Shown here: one piece after another, positions 33,946 through 45,093 of the stretch | How the letters are laid out: every line of letters begins with the position of its first letter | Numbering within the stretch: the stretch's first letter is position 1 | Source of the DNA: Pseudomonas sp. C1C7 | Lineage (GTDB): Bacteria > Pseudomonadota > Gammaproteobacteria > Pseudomonadales > Pseudomonadaceae | DNA length: 64,000 nucleotides | Direction of reading: 5' to 3' | Assembly: GCF_013359595.1 (NCBI RefSeq) | Contig: NZ_JABFMP010000014.1 | Span: 1-64,000, forward strand | Position numbers and translations under genes: made by a program | Notes under the pieces: generated by a model | The model's database searches: none | What the model was told of the DNA's origin: nothing | The model's input: only the letters and a program-made list of their open reading frames with translations

Positions 33946-36327
33946 TCACTTCCTTAACGTGGCGTTCAACCTTTGTTCGAGCGAGGTGAGGATGTTTTGC
34001 GTCGTGGAATTCACCTCATCGTCATTAAGAGTGCGCGATGGATGCTGCCAGGTCAAGCCGACGGCAAGGCTTTTTCTATCAGGATCAATGCCTTTACCCT
34101 GATACACGTCAAATAGCCTGAGGTCTGTCAGCCATTCGCCTGCATTTTCACGGATTACGTCCAGTACCGCCGAGGCTGCAACGTCCTGGTGCGCAATCAG
34201 TGCAAGGTCACGACGCACTTCAGGAAAGCGCGACAACTCGTGGAATTTCGGCATTTTGCCCGAAGCCACTTCCGCCAGAACCAGCTCGAAAACGAATACC
34301 GGACGATCCAGGCCCAGGGTTTTCGACAGTTCCGGGTGGATGGCGCCGATGAAACCGACCAGACGACCTTCGCGTTCGATGCGCGCGGTTTGACCCGGGT
34401 GCAGCGCCGGGTGCTTGCCCGGTACGAACGTGAACGCATCCAGCGCACCGGCGAAGCCCAGTACCGCTTCCACGTCAGCCTTGACGTCGAAGAAGTCGAC
34501 GACGTCGCGACCCTGTGCCCAGCCTTCCGGCAGACGGCTACCGCAAACCACACCCGCCAGCATCGGCTCTTGCTTGAGGCCTTCAAGCTGCCCCACGAAA
34601 CGCAGACCGCTCTCGAACAGACGAACGCGATCCTGCTGGCGGTTCAGGTTGTGCTGCAGCGCCTTGACCAGACCTGGCCACAGCGACGAACGCATGGCCG
34701 CCATGTCGTTGGAGATCGGATTGGCCAACAGCAACGGCTCGACACCTGGATTAAACAGCTCGAACTGTTTCGGATCGATGAAGCTGTAGGTGATCGCTTC
34801 CTGATAGCCACGGGCAACCAGCAGACGACGCAGCTCCGGCAGATCGCTGCGGGCTTCGGCCTTGGCTTGTGGCGCCAGGCGCGCTTGCGGGTAACGAACC
34901 GGCAGGCGGTTGTAGCCGTACAGACGAGCCAGCTCTTCGATCAGGTCGACTTCCAGGCTGATGTCGAAGCGATGGCTTGGTACTTCCACGCGCCACTGCC
35001 CTGCCCCTTCAGCCGTGACAACCAGACCCAGGCCGCTCAGCAGGCTTTCGACTTCGGCCGAATCCATTTCCATCCCCAGCATCTGGGTGATGCGCTGGGC
35101 ACGCAGGGTGACCGGGGCAACCGACGGCAGGTGCTGCTCGCTGACGGTCTCGATGATCGGGCCGGCTTCGCCACCGGTGATTTCCAGCAGCAGGCCAGTG
35201 GCGCGCTCCATGGCTTCACGGGCCAGTTGCCAGTCCACGCCGCGCTCGTAACGGTGCGAGGCATCGGTGTGCAGGCCGTAGGAACGGGCCTTGCCAGCGA
35301 CGGCGATCTGATCGAAGAACGCGCTTTCCAGGAAGATGTCGCGAGTGGTCGCGGTGTTGACGCCGCTGTGCTCGCCACCCATGACGCCGGCAATCGCCAG
35401 GGCGCGGGTGTGGTCGGCGATCACCAGCGTATCGCTGCGCAGGCTGACTTCCTGACCGTCGAGCAGTACCAGCTTCTCGCCTTCTTCGGCCATGCGCACA
35501 CGGATGCCGCCGTTGATTTCGGCGAGATCGAAGGCGTGCAGCGGTTGACCCAGCTCGATCATCACGTAGTTGGTGATGTCGACGGCAGCGTCGATGCTGC
35601 GCACGTCGGCACGACGCAGACGCTCAACCATCCACAGCGGGGTTGGCTTGGACAGGTCGACGTTACGGATCACACGACCCAGGTAACGCGGGCAGGCAGC
35701 AGGTGCCAGCACTTCAACCGGGCGAACTTCGTCGTGCGCAGCCGGCACGGCGGCCACGACCGGACGAGTCACTGGAGCGGCGTACAGGGCGCCGACTTCA
35801 CGGGCCAGCCCCGCCAGCGACAGGCAGTCGCCACGGTTCGGGGTCAGGTCGACCTCGATGCTGGCATCGTCCAGTTTCAGGTATTCACGGATGTCCTGGC
35901 CCACTGGCGCATCGGCCGGCAGTTCCATCAGGCCATCGTTGCCCTCGCCTACTTGCAGTTCGGCTTGAGAGCACAGCATGCCGTTGGACTCAACGCCACG
36001 CAGCTTGGCTTTCTTGATCTTGAAGTCGCCCGGCAGTTCGGCACCGAGGGTGGCGAACGGGATCTTCAGGCCTGGACGCACGTTTGGCGCGCCGCACACG
36101 ACCTGGAAAGTCTCCGAGCCGTTGCTGACCTGGCAAACGCGCAGTTTGTCGGCATCAGGGTGCTGCTCGGTGCTCAGCACCTCACCCACGATCACGCCGC
36201 TGAATTCGCCGGCGGCCGGAGTGACGCTATCGACCTCGAGACCGGCCATCGACAGACGAGCAACCAGCTCATCGCGACTTACCTGCGGGCTAACCCAGCC
36301 ACGCAGCCATTGTTCACTGAATTTCAT
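33946..36327 (-). CDS. pheT: Phenylalanyl-tRNA synthetase beta subunit
   Basis: 793 residues, the full bacterial length. N-terminal tRNA-binding OB domain (GVIVGEVLSTEQHPDADKLR, CGAPNVRPG), B3/B4 editing region, B5 domain, core with LIEELARLYGYNRLP, and the C-terminal anticodon-binding FDX domain (FPEVRRDLALIAHQDVAASA). With PheS it forms the alpha2-beta2 enzyme charging tRNA-Phe. 26 bp after pheS. Confidence 0.97.
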   Translation of the reverse strand: MKFSEQWLRGWVSPQVSRDELVARLSMAGLEVDSVTPAAGEFSGVIVGEVLSTEQHPDADKLRVCQVSNGSETFQVVCGAPNVRPGLKIPFATLGAELPGDFKIKKAKLRGVESNGMLCSQAELQVGEGNDGLMELPADAPVGQDIREYLKLDDASIEVDLTPNRGDCLSLAGLAREVGALYAAPVTRPVVAAVPAAHDEVRPVEVLAPAACPRYLGRVIRNVDLSKPTPLWMVERLRRADVRSIDAAVDITNYVMIELGQPLHAFDLAEINGGIRVRMAEEGEKLVLLDGQEVSLRSDTLVIADHTRALAIAGVMGGEHSGVNTATTRDIFLESAFFDQIAVAGKARSYGLHTDASHRYERGVDWQLAREAMERATGLLLEITGGEAGPIIETVSEQHLPSVAPVTLRAQRITQMLGMEMDSAEVESLLSGLGLVVTAEGAGQWRVEVPSHRFDISLEVDLIEELARLYGYNRLPVRYPQARLAPQAKAEARSDLPELRRLLVARGYQEAITYSFIDPKQFELFNPGVEPLLLANPISNDMAAMRSSLWPGLVKALQHNLNRQQDRVRLFESGLRFVGQLEGLKQEPMLAGVVCGSRLPEGWAQGRDVVDFFDVKADVEAVLGFAGALDAFTFVPGKHPALHPGQTARIEREGRLVGFIGAIHPELSKTLGLDRPVFVFELVLAEVASGKMPKFHELSRFPEVRRDLALIAHQDVAASAVLDVIRENAGEWLTDLRLFDVYQGKGIDPDRKSLAVGLTWQHPSRTLNDDEVNSTTQNILTSLEQRLNATLRK

Positions 36328-36353
36328 CCTGCTCTCCTAAGAATTCGTTACGA

Positions 36354-37424
<1,071 letters not shown>

Positions 37425-37479
37425 ATGACGTTTAACACCTGGCCCCACAGAGGTGAGGCCGGGTGACTGTCGGGGGTAC

Positions 37480-37836
37480 TTAAGCCAAGGTGGCTTTAGC
37501 TTTCTCGACAATCGCAGCAAACGCCGCTTTTTCGTTCACTGCCAGATCAGCCAGAACCTTACGGTCGATCTCGATGGACGCTTTTTTCAGGCCGGCGATG
37601 AAACGGCTGTAGGACAGACCGTTGATACGAGCACCAGCGTTGATACGAGCGATCCACAGAGCGCGGAACTGACGTTTTTTCTGACGACGGTCACGGTAGG
37701 CGTATTGGCCTGCCTTGATTACCGCTTGCTTGGCAACACGGAATACGCGCGAACGAGCGCCGTAGTAGCCTTTAGCAAGTTTCAGAATTTTTTTGTGACG
37801 CTTACGGGCAATGACGCCACGCTTTACACGAGCCAT
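37480..37836 (-). CDS. rplT: 50S ribosomal protein L20
   Basis: 118 residues, very basic: [40 protein letters not shown]. Binds 23S rRNA and starts 50S assembly; in E. coli it also represses its own operon. 28 bp after rpmI. Confidence 0.98.
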   Translation of the reverse strand: MARVKRGVIARKRHKKILKLAKGYYGARSRVFRVAKQAVIKAGQYAYRDRRQKKRQFRALWIARINAGARINGLSYSRFIAGLKKASIEIDRKVLADLAVNEKAAFAAIVEKAKATLA

Positions 37837-37864
37837 GAGTTACTTCCTCTATTCTTGACTAAAA

Positions 37865-38059
37865 TTAACGAAGGCGCAGCATGCGCTCGACTTTTGCCAC
37901 GTCAGACGGGTGCAGCAGGCTGCTACCACGCAGTTGACGCTTACGCTTGGTCGACATTTTGGTCAGGATGTGGCTCTTGAAAGCGTGTTTGTGCTTGATG
38001 CCGTTAGCAGTTTTCAGAAACCGCTTGGCAGCACCACTTTTGGTTTTCATTTTTGGCAT
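37865..38059 (-). CDS. rpmI: 50S ribosomal protein L35
   Basis: 64 residues from ATG 38059: [20 protein letters not shown], ending RMLRLR. The longer in-frame start does not fit the family N-terminus. Lies between infC and rplT, as in most bacteria. Confidence 0.97.
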   Translation of the reverse strand: MPKMKTKSGAAKRFLKTANGIKHKHAFKSHILTKMSTKRKRQLRGSSLLHPSDVAKVERMLRLR

Positions 38060-38119
38060 GTTCGGATACTCCGCATTCAATTGATAAACATAATCAGAAG
38101 GCCTGCCGTGCCCTGTTGA

Positions 38120-38668
38120 TTACTTCTTCTTTTTCGGGGCGATGACCATGATCAGCTGGCGTCCTTCCATCTTCGGATGCTGTTCGACCGAACCGTACTC
38201 TTGCAAGTCAACTTCAACTCGCTTGAGGAGTTCCATCCCCAGCTCCTGGTGGGCCATCTCACGGCCGCGGAATCGCAAGGATACCTTGGCCCTGTCCCCG
38301 TCACTCAGGAAACGTACCAGGTTGCGTAGTTTTACCTGGTAATCCCCTTCCTCCGTCCCTGGACGAAACTTGATTTCTTTTACCTGAATCTGCTTCTGGT
38401 TTTTCTTCGCCGCTGCAATCTGCTTCTTCTTTTCGAAGATCGATTTGCCGTAGTCCATCACCCGGCAAACAGGCGGGACTGCGTCAGCGGAAATTTCTAC
38501 CAGATCAAGCTTGGCTTCTTCAGCAATACGAAGCGCTTCATCAATCGAGACGATGCCAATCTGCTCGCCGTCAGCGCCAATTAACCGAACCTCGCGTGCC
38601 GAGATATTCTCGTTGATCGGGGCTTTCGGTGCAGTTCGTTTATCTTGTCTCATATCACGCTTAATAAT
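38120..38668 (-). CDS. infC: Translation initiation factor IF-3 (AUU start)
   Basis: About 182 residues from an ATT start. Three ATT codons in a row (38671-38663) follow GGAG at the end of thrS; 38668 and 38665 have spacings of 5 and 8 nt, and the ATG at 38653 would leave out a conserved IKR lead. IF-3 N-domain ([20 protein letters not shown]) and C-domain ([20 protein letters not shown]) are complete. An AUU start is the known basis of IF-3 self-repression. The TAA of thrS touches the first ATT. Confidence 0.96.
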   Translation of the reverse strand: MIKRDMRQDKRTAPKAPINENISAREVRLIGADGEQIGIVSIDEALRIAEEAKLDLVEISADAVPPVCRVMDYGKSIFEKKKQIAAAKKNQKQIQVKEIKFRPGTEEGDYQVKLRNLVRFLSDGDRAKVSLRFRGREMAHQELGMELLKRVEVDLQEYGSVEQHPKMEGRQLIMVIAPKKKK

Positions 38669-38670
38669 AA

Positions 38671-40593
38671 TTACTCCGAATCTTGGCGACCACGCCGGGA
38701 AACCGCTTGCGCGAGGAACTCGGAGAACTGGGCGACGGGCATCGAGCCCAGGTCAGCACCTTCACGAGTGCGCACAGCGACAGTCTGCGTCTCGACTTCC
38801 TTATCCCCAATAACCAAGAGGAATGGAACCTTGAGCAAAGTATGCTCGCGGATTTTAAAGCCGATCTTTTCATTTCTCAAGTCAGACTTGGCACGAAACC
38901 CGCTTTCGTTGAGAGTTTTTTCTACCTGGGTGACAAAATCTGCCTGTTTATCAGTGATATTCATCACCACAGCCTGCGTCGGCGCGAGCCACGCAGGGAA
39001 TGCACCCTCGTAGTGTTCGATCAGAATTCCGACGAAACGCTCGAACGAGCCCAGAATCGCCCGGTGCAACATCACCGGATGCTTGCGGCTGTTGTCCTCG
39101 GATACGAATTCGGCACCCAGACGGACAGGCAGGTTGAAATCGAGCTGCAGGGTACCACACTGCCAGACACGACCCAGGCAATCTTTCAGCGAGAATTCGA
39201 TCTTCGGACCGTAGAACGCACCCTCACCCGGCTGCAGATCGTACGGCAGGCCCGCGCTATCGAGGGCTGCGGCCAAGGCAGCTTCGGCGCGATCCCACAA
39301 CTCGTCGGAACCGACGCGTTTTTCCGGACGAGTGGACAGCTTCATCTCGATGTCCTTGAAGCCGAAGTCGGCGTAGACATCCATGGTCAGCTTGATGAAA
39401 GCGGCGGATTCGGCCTGCATCTGCTCTTCGGTGCAGAAGATGTGGGCGTCGTCCTGAGTGAACGCACGTACGCGCATGATGCCGTGCAAGGCACCCGATG
39501 GCTCGTTACGGTGGCAGGCACCGAATTCGGCCAGGCGCATCGGCAGCTCGCGGTAGCTCTTCAGGCCCTGGTTGAACACCTGCACGTGGCAAGGGCAGTT
39601 CATTGGCTTGATGGCGTAGTCGCGGCTTTCCGACTCGGTGGTGAACATGTTGTCGGCGTAGTTGGCCCAGTGGCCGGACTTTTCCCACAGGCTGCGATCA
39701 ACGACCTGAGGTGTCTTGATCTCGAGGTAGCCGTTTTCGCGCTGCACTTTGCGCATGTACTGCTCGAGCACCTGGTACAGGGTCCAGCCGTTCGGATGCC
39801 AGAACACCATGCCCGGCGCTTCTTCCTGGGTGTGGAACAGGCCCAGGCGCTTGCCGATCTTGCGGTGATCGCGCTTTTCGGCTTCTTCGATGCGCTGGAT
39901 GTAGGCAGCCAGCTGCTTCTTGTCGGCCCATGCGGTGCCGTAGACGCGCTGCAACTGCTCGTTCTTGGCATCGCCGCGCCAGTAGGCACCGGACAGCTTG
40001 GTGAGCTTGAAGGATTTCAGGAAGCGGGTGTTCGGCACGTGCGGGCCACGGCACATGTCGACGTATTCTTCGTGATAGTACAGGCCCATGGCCTGTTCGT
40101 TCGGCATGTCCTCGACCAGACGCAGCTTGTAGTCTTCGCCACGGGCCTTGAACACTTCGATCACTTCGGCGCGCGGAGTGACTTTCTTGATCACGTCGTA
40201 ATCTTTCTCGATCAGCTGCTGCATGCGCTGTTCGATTGACGCCATGTCGTCCGGAGTGAAAGGACGCTCGTAGGCGATATCGTAGTAGAAGCCTTCGTCG
40301 ATGACCGGACCGATGACCATTTTGGCGGTCGGGTACAACTGCTTGACCGCATGGCCAACCAGGTGAGCGCAGGAGTGACGAATGATCTCCAGCCCCTCTT
40401 CATCCTTTGGCGTGATGATTTGCAGCGTAGCGTCGCTGTCGATGATGTCGCTGGCGTCGGCCAGCTTGCCATTGACCTTGCCGGCCACGGTGGCCTTGGC
40501 AAGACCCGCACCGATGGATGCGGCGACCTCGGCGATGGACACCGGGTGGTCGAATGAACGTTGACTGCCGTCGGGAAGAGTAATAGTTGGCAT
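38671..40593 (-). CDS. thrS: Threonyl-tRNA synthetase
   Basis: 640 residues. TGS domain ([20 protein letters not shown]), editing domain with [11 protein letters not shown], class II core ([47 protein letters not shown]), and the C-terminal anticodon-binding domain. ATG 40593 follows AGGAGAGGAGG; eleven extra codons upstream are ignored. First gene of the translation block. Its stop overlaps the infC start region. Confidence 0.97.
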   Translation of the reverse strand: MPTITLPDGSQRSFDHPVSIAEVAASIGAGLAKATVAGKVNGKLADASDIIDSDATLQIITPKDEEGLEIIRHSCAHLVGHAVKQLYPTAKMVIGPVIDEGFYYDIAYERPFTPDDMASIEQRMQQLIEKDYDVIKKVTPRAEVIEVFKARGEDYKLRLVEDMPNEQAMGLYYHEEYVDMCRGPHVPNTRFLKSFKLTKLSGAYWRGDAKNEQLQRVYGTAWADKKQLAAYIQRIEEAEKRDHRKIGKRLGLFHTQEEAPGMVFWHPNGWTLYQVLEQYMRKVQRENGYLEIKTPQVVDRSLWEKSGHWANYADNMFTTESESRDYAIKPMNCPCHVQVFNQGLKSYRELPMRLAEFGACHRNEPSGALHGIMRVRAFTQDDAHIFCTEEQMQAESAAFIKLTMDVYADFGFKDIEMKLSTRPEKRVGSDELWDRAEAALAAALDSAGLPYDLQPGEGAFYGPKIEFSLKDCLGRVWQCGTLQLDFNLPVRLGAEFVSEDNSRKHPVMLHRAILGSFERFVGILIEHYEGAFPAWLAPTQAVVMNITDKQADFVTQVEKTLNESGFRAKSDLRNEKIGFKIREHTLLKVPFLLVIGDKEVETQTVAVRTREGADLGSMPVAQFSEFLAQAVSRRGRQDSE

Positions 40594-40966
40594 GGCGCCT
40601 CCTCTCCTAGTGGTGACCCCTACCAAAGGTCACGTGGGTTGGGATGAGCCAGTACAAGATCCGATCCAGGCCATTCAATGACGAACGCCTGCCTTACAGC
40701 GGCAGGAGCCTTGCGGCCAACCGGAAAACCGAACCAGAGTGACTGGGATTCAAATCAGGATTATTCGGGTTTCTGCCGCGGCCGGGACTGAAGGTCGACC
40801 GGCGCCTGCAAGCGCCCGAGCGCAGCATCCTAGCACAGATGAACGGTCGTGGCGGCGCGAAGGTTGGCGACGGCGCAAATCCGGCGTTTTTATGCCAGAG
40901 TGATGAACTAGATCGCCGCTTTACCCCTCAGATGACAAGACATTGACCCACAAGGAGCACCCAGGC
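40594..40966. other. Intergenic region between divergent thrS and small exported protein gene
   Basis: 373 bp. Next to thrS lies the ribosome site (CTAGGAGAGGAGG on the minus strand). Next to the gene at 40967 is AAGGAG. I looked for a T-box or a thrS-like operator hairpin and saw none I would defend; no small gene is evident. Confidence 0.5.
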
Positions 40967-41269
40967 ATGCGTCTGAATCGTTTATTCGCTGTAGTCGCAC
41001 CCATCGTTCTGCTGCTGCCGTTGGCCGCCCACGCCGACTGGCCGAAGGGACTGCGCGAGCAATACATGGGGCAGTGCACCCAGGCTGCCAAGGAACAAAT
41101 CGGTGACGCGGCGGCAAAAGCCCACTGCGCCTGCGGTGCCGACGCGATCAAATCGTACCCGGCCAAGGACCTTCAGGCACTGATGGACAACAAGGCCAGT
41201 GACGCCCTGAGACAACAGGCCCTGACCCAGATCAGCAAGTGCAAGGCCAACAATCCGGCGAAAAAATAA
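40967..41269 (+). CDS. Small exported cysteine-containing protein
   Basis: 100 residues with a signal peptide of about 23 (LFAVVAPIVLLLPLAAHADW). The mature part has four Cys: QYMGQCTQAAK, KAHCACGADAIKSYPAKDL and ISKCKANN, likely two disulphides in the periplasm. No family assigned. ATG 40967 follows AAGGAG. Confidence 0.75.
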   Translation: MRLNRLFAVVAPIVLLLPLAAHADWPKGLREQYMGQCTQAAKEQIGDAAAKAHCACGADAIKSYPAKDLQALMDNKASDALRQQALTQISKCKANNPAKK

Positions 41270-41378
41270 GCCTGACTTAGCCTGCAAACGGGTTTTTCGA
41301 GGGTAAAAAGTCCCGGAAAGGTCGTTTTTCCTGTGATTTATGCAGGTTTTACAGCTTTTTTTATCGTCTTTACGTTCG

Positions 41379-41409
41379 GCTGAAAGCCTTTTAAAACGGG
41401 GCTTTCAGC
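41379..41409. other. Stem-loop in the cold-shock gene upstream region
   Basis: GCTGAAAGCC-N11-GGCTTTCAGC, a 10-bp perfect stem. No T-run, so a terminator for the upstream gene is uncertain. The 41270-41560 gap holds no gene; TATGAT near 41486 is a good -10 candidate for the cold-shock gene. Confidence 0.4.
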
Positions 41410-41560
41410 GATAACGGGCAACAAAGAATGTGCGACTGCAGGGCAAACAGCAGCCACGGGGGGCTCCCAAAGCGAACATTTCGACTATGATACCCGGGTG
41501 TGCCCAGTTGGCCTGAGCAGCACAGTACTACTGAAAATATATGTTTCTTGGAGATACACC

Positions 41561-41773
41561 ATGTCTAATCGCCAAACCGGCACCGTTAAATGGTTCAACG
41601 ATGAAAAAGGCTTCGGCTTCATCACTCCTCAAGGTGGCGGTGACGACCTGTTCGTACACTTCAAAGCTATCGAAAGCGACGGTTTCAAAAGCCTGAAAGA
41701 AGGCCAAACCGTATCCTTCGTGGCTGAGAAAGGCCAAAAGGGTATGCAAGCTGCTCAAGTTCGCCCAGAGTAA
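41561..41773 (+). CDS. Cold-shock domain protein (CspA family)
   Basis: 70 residues, one cold-shock domain: RNP1 [12 protein letters not shown]2 DLFVHFKAI, opening [14 protein letters not shown]. Binds single-stranded RNA/DNA and melts structure. ATG 41561 follows TTGGAG. A strong terminator follows. Which of the several Pseudomonas paralogues (CapB-like) it is cannot be fixed by sight. Confidence 0.95.
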   Translation: MSNRQTGTVKWFNDEKGFGFITPQGGGDDLFVHFKAIESDGFKSLKEGQTVSFVAEKGQKGMQAAQVRPE

Positions 41774-41787
41774 TTTCCAGGCGCACT

Positions 41788-41819
41788 AAAAAAACCCCGT
41801 CCATGTGACGGGGTTTTTT
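41788..41819 (+). terminator. Rho-independent terminator
   Basis: AAAACCCCGTC-CATGT-GACGGGGTTTT followed by T's, 15 bp after the cold-shock gene. The A-run on the other side lets it work for the convergent gene too. Confidence 0.92.
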
Positions 41820-41844
41820 GTGGGTGATGCAAAGGCCCGGGCGA

Positions 41845-42165
41845 TCAGCCGCAGTTGACGCGGATCACGACCCGACCGGCATCGGTGTTGAGGTTCAGAC
41901 GGTCGGAACGGTATTCCAGCGTGATCATGTCGTTAGGCTGGAGGAACCGGGCCATCTGTGCACCGGAACGGGTACGCGCCTGCTCCAGCAGTTCGGGCGA
42001 AGCCTGTTTGCCTACGGCAAATTCGGCCGCCTTGGCCTCACAACGGCTATGACCCGAGTCAGTCGTCGTTTCAGGGTTTGTGGTCGACTCGGATGTACCC
42101 GTGCTGCAGCCCGACAGCATGGCAACGGCCAACAAAGCACCCAATGACGCGAACTTCCAAGGCAT
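41845..42165 (-). CDS. I78-family peptidase inhibitor-like lipoprotein
   Basis: 106 residues. Lipobox LSGC at about 17-20 (LLAVAMLSGCSTGTSESTTN). The C-terminal part, RSGAQMARFLQPNDMITLEY and RLNLNTDAGRVVIRVNCG, has the short beta pattern of I78/potato-inhibitor-like proteins. Two Cys (RCEAK and the terminal VNCG) probably bond. A periplasmic serine-protease inhibitor role is a family inference. Confidence 0.8.
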   Translation of the reverse strand: MPWKFASLGALLAVAMLSGCSTGTSESTTNPETTTDSGHSRCEAKAAEFAVGKQASPELLEQARTRSGAQMARFLQPNDMITLEYRSDRLNLNTDAGRVVIRVNCG

Positions 42166-42315
42166 GAAGCCTCCTTATTTCCAGAGTTAAGCTGAGATCT
42201 TGCGACCGCCAATACGGCGATTGGTTTCACAGGCCGTTATCGATGATAAACGGCGAGTTTGCCTGAGCATCGCCCTGCCCTTCACACTGCAATCGTGACT
42301 GAATATGAACAGCGC

Positions 42316-42621
42316 TCAATAAACGTCGATATAGTCGAACGCCGGCTTGGGCCAATTCTGCTTCAGCGCATTGAAAATCTGCATGACCCAGACCTCGTCG
42401 CTGGCGGCGACCCGGCCGACATAACCGGAGCCCTTCGCCCAGGTTTCCAGGCGAAACAGCAAGCCATCGATGTCGGTGCCGCCGACGACTCCCGATGAAA
42501 TATAGGCGATGCCGCCCTTGGTCACACGCAGTTGCGTGTGCTCATCGTCGCTGGCGGACGCGAGCATTTGACGCACGGCTTCAAGGGTCAAGCCGTCAGG
42601 GGTGTTCAGATCGATCTGCAC
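42316..42621 (-). CDS. Small hypothetical protein
   Basis: 101 residues from GTG 42621, 7 nt after AAGGA. Sequence: LTLEAVRQMLASASDDEHTQ, GGIAYISSGVVGGTDIDGLL, ending FDYIDVY; no family recognised. It is 63 bp after the nucleoside hydrolase gene on the same strand and may belong to that operon's tail. Confidence 0.65.
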   Translation of the reverse strand: MQIDLNTPDGLTLEAVRQMLASASDDEHTQLRVTKGGIAYISSGVVGGTDIDGLLFRLETWAKGSGYVGRVAASDEVWVMQIFNALKQNWPKPAFDYIDVY

Positions 42622-42684
42622 AGCGCAGTCCTTGAAAGTCCTCAAAGCCCCAGTGTCGCATAGCAAACCCGGCATAAAAACCTG

Positions 42685-43713
42685 CTACTTCAGACGCGCC
42701 AGACGCTCCACCAGCAGATCGAAGAAACCATCGGCATCGCCGCCCTCGACCCAAAACGCATTTTTCGGCGCCCTGAGGCCGTCGTGCCAGTCGACGATGG
42801 TCTGTCCGAACGCCGGGCCCTCGCTACTATCGACCACCACGTTCACCTCGCGCCCACTGAACAGCTGGGGCTTGAGCAGATAGGCGATCACCGTCGCGTC
42901 ATGCACCGGACCACCCGGGATGCCGTAGTGCGCCATGTCGGCCTTGATGTAGTCATTGAGAATATCGACCACCAGCTTGCTGGCGTGATTGTTCAGCGCG
43001 GCGATCTTGTTCAGGCGGGCGTCGCTGGTGAGGATCTTGTGGGTCACGTCCAGCGACAGATAGGTCAGCTTCACGCCACTCTTGAGCACCACCTCGGCCG
43101 CCTGCGGATCGGCGAACAGGTTGAACTCGGCCACTGGCGTGATATTCCCGCCGTTGAAGTGCGCACCACCCATGATCACCACTTCCTTTATGCCCTGAAC
43201 GATGCCCGGCTCCTGGATCAGTGCGAGCGCCAGGTTGGTCTGCGGTCCGAGCATGGCGATGGTGATGCTGTGAGGCTTGGCCGCCATCAGCGTATCGATC
43301 AGATAATCGATGGCGTTGCCTTCCGCCAGGCCTTTTTTCGGTTCGTGGACAGCAACGCCCGACAGCCCTTCCACGCCATGAATGTTCTCGGCGTAGATGG
43401 GAGTGCGCATCATCGGTTTTTTCGCCCCGGCATAGACCGGCACGTCCTCGCGCCCAGCCCACTCGCGCGCCAGCCGCGCATTGCGCGATGTCTTGTCCAG
43501 GCGCACGTTGCCGGCAACGGTGGTCAATGCGCGGATATTCAGCTCCTGCGGCGAGGCCAGCGCAAACAGCAAGGCCACCACATCGTCGGCACCGGGATCG
43601 GTGTCGATGATCAGATCGATTTTTTCCGCCGCATGGGCGCCAGTGGCGGTCATCAGGGACAAAAGCAGCAGACTCCGAAACAGGTGATGCAGTTTGCGGG
43701 CACAACGATACAT
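42685..43713 (-). CDS. Periplasmic nucleoside hydrolase
   Basis: 342 residues. Signal peptide of about 28 (SLLLLSLMTATGAHAAEKID). The nucleoside-hydrolase calcium site DTDPGADDVVALLFAL follows at once; further landmarks are MLGPQTNLALAL, VIMGGAHFNGGNITPVAEFN and VHDATVIAYLL. It cleaves N-glycosidic bonds of ribonucleosides to ribose and base. Export is notable, as most bacterial members are cytoplasmic. ATG 43713 follows AAGGAG. Lying last in the ribose operon, it would feed ribose to the RbsB binding protein. Confidence 0.89.
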   Translation of the reverse strand: MYRCARKLHHLFRSLLLLSLMTATGAHAAEKIDLIIDTDPGADDVVALLFALASPQELNIRALTTVAGNVRLDKTSRNARLAREWAGREDVPVYAGAKKPMMRTPIYAENIHGVEGLSGVAVHEPKKGLAEGNAIDYLIDTLMAAKPHSITIAMLGPQTNLALALIQEPGIVQGIKEVVIMGGAHFNGGNITPVAEFNLFADPQAAEVVLKSGVKLTYLSLDVTHKILTSDARLNKIAALNNHASKLVVDILNDYIKADMAHYGIPGGPVHDATVIAYLLKPQLFSGREVNVVVDSSEGPAFGQTIVDWHDGLRAPKNAFWVEGGDADGFFDLLVERLARLK

Positions 43714-43750
43714 GGCGCACTCCTTGCGCAGAATGGAAAACAGCAATTCG

Positions 43751-44155
43751 TCAGAACGTCACTCCGGCGACCAGCACGATGTTGCAGTACGGCTGGCATT
43801 CACCGGTGCGCACAACCGCCCTTGCCTGTCGACTGAGTACCTTGAACTGCTCATGGCTGAGCAACTCGCGCCGACCCAGCGAACCTTCGGCATTCAACTC
43901 GTCCAGGGTCGCCAGGGCCGTCGGCTTCTTCTGCAGGATTTCCTCGGCCAGAACATGACTCTCGACCTGCATTTCGCTGAGTACGACCTTCAGGGTGCCG
44001 ATGAAATCCGGAACGCCATGGGTCAGGGCCAGGTCGATCAGTTCGACGCCGGGCGGCACGGGCAGCCCCGCGTCGCCGATCACTATTTTGTCGCCGTGGC
44101 CGAGGGAGGCGATCAGTCGCGACAGCGCGACGTTGAGCAAGGGAGTCTTTTTCAT
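43751..44155 (-). CDS. rbsD: D-ribose pyranase
   Basis: 134 residues. [20 protein letters not shown] and [20 protein letters not shown] are the RbsD signature, with catalytic His20. It interconverts ribopyranose and ribofuranose for RbsK. The start overlaps the rbsK stop by 4 bp. Confidence 0.96.
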   Translation of the reverse strand: MKKTPLLNVALSRLIASLGHGDKIVIGDAGLPVPPGVELIDLALTHGVPDFIGTLKVVLSEMQVESHVLAEEILQKKPTALATLDELNAEGSLGRRELLSHEQFKVLSRQARAVVRTGECQPYCNIVLVAGVTF

Positions 44156-45069
44156 GGTGTATTGAACGCCTGGACTTCGGACAGGGTAGGAATCGACGGC
44201 TGCGCGCCGGCACGGGTGACCGACAACGCGGCAGCGACCTGCCCGAAACGGATCGCCTCGGCTTCGCTTTTGCCGTTGGCCAACGCGGCGGCGAATCCGC
44301 CGACGAAGGTATCGCCTGCGGCGGTGGTATCGACCGCCTTCACCGTCGGCGCCGGAGAATGCTCGAAGCGCTGACCATCGGCGAACAACGCGCCTTGGGC
44401 GCCGAGGGTGATGATCACTTTGCCGGCGCCCATGTCGATCAGGCGCGTCGCGGCGGTTTCAGCCGTCGCCCGGGAATCCACCGGCAAGCCGCTGAGGGCC
44501 GACGCTTCACTCTCATTGGGAATCAGGTAATCGATGTTGGCGTACCAGTGCGCCGGCAACGGATCGCTGGCCGGCGCCGGATTGAGGATCACGGTCTTGC
44601 CCAGCTCCCGACCGCGCTTGAGTGCGTGACCCACCGTGGCATCCGGGACTTCCAGCTGGCAGATGATCACATCGGCAGCCTGAAGGACCGAATCGAAGCA
44701 GCCGATCAGCGCAGGCGTCAGCTCACCGTTGGCGCCGGCCACGATCACGATCGCGTTCTGGCTGTTGTCGTCGACCACAATCAGCGCCACGCCGGTGGAA
44801 CCGGCCACGGTGCTGACCGCCTGACAATCGATCTGCTCGGCCACCAGGGCCGCGCGCAGCTCGGCACCGTAGGCATCGCTGCCCACACAGCCGACCATCG
44901 ACACCTGCGCCCCCAGTCGCGCGGCGGCCACGGCCTGATTCGCCCCCTTGCCACCCGATACCGTGGCGAACGACTGGCCGATCAGCGTTTCACCGCCTCG
45001 CGGCAGCCGTGGCGCCCGGGTCACCAGGTCCATGTTCAGGCTGCCTATCACCACTACTTTTGCTGACAT
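44152..45069 (-). CDS. rbsK: Ribokinase
   Basis: 305 residues, PfkB family. [38 protein letters not shown] and [14 protein letters not shown]. Phosphorylates ribose at O5. 24 bp after rbsR. Confidence 0.95.
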   Translation of the reverse strand: MSAKVVVIGSLNMDLVTRAPRLPRGGETLIGQSFATVSGGKGANQAVAAARLGAQVSMVGCVGSDAYGAELRAALVAEQIDCQAVSTVAGSTGVALIVVDDNSQNAIVIVAGANGELTPALIGCFDSVLQAADVIICQLEVPDATVGHALKRGRELGKTVILNPAPASDPLPAHWYANIDYLIPNESEASALSGLPVDSRATAETAATRLIDMGAGKVIITLGAQGALFADGQRFEHSPAPTVKAVDTTAAGDTFVGGFAAALANGKSEAEAIRFGQVAAALSVTRAGAQPSIPTLSEVQAFNTP

Positions 45070-45093
45070 TTCTCACTACTCATTCATTCGGTT

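Noticed and set aside
40594..40966. Riboswitch or T-box before thrS
   Set aside because: No specifier loop or conserved T-box sequence could be traced; T-boxes are not expected in Pseudomonas thrS.
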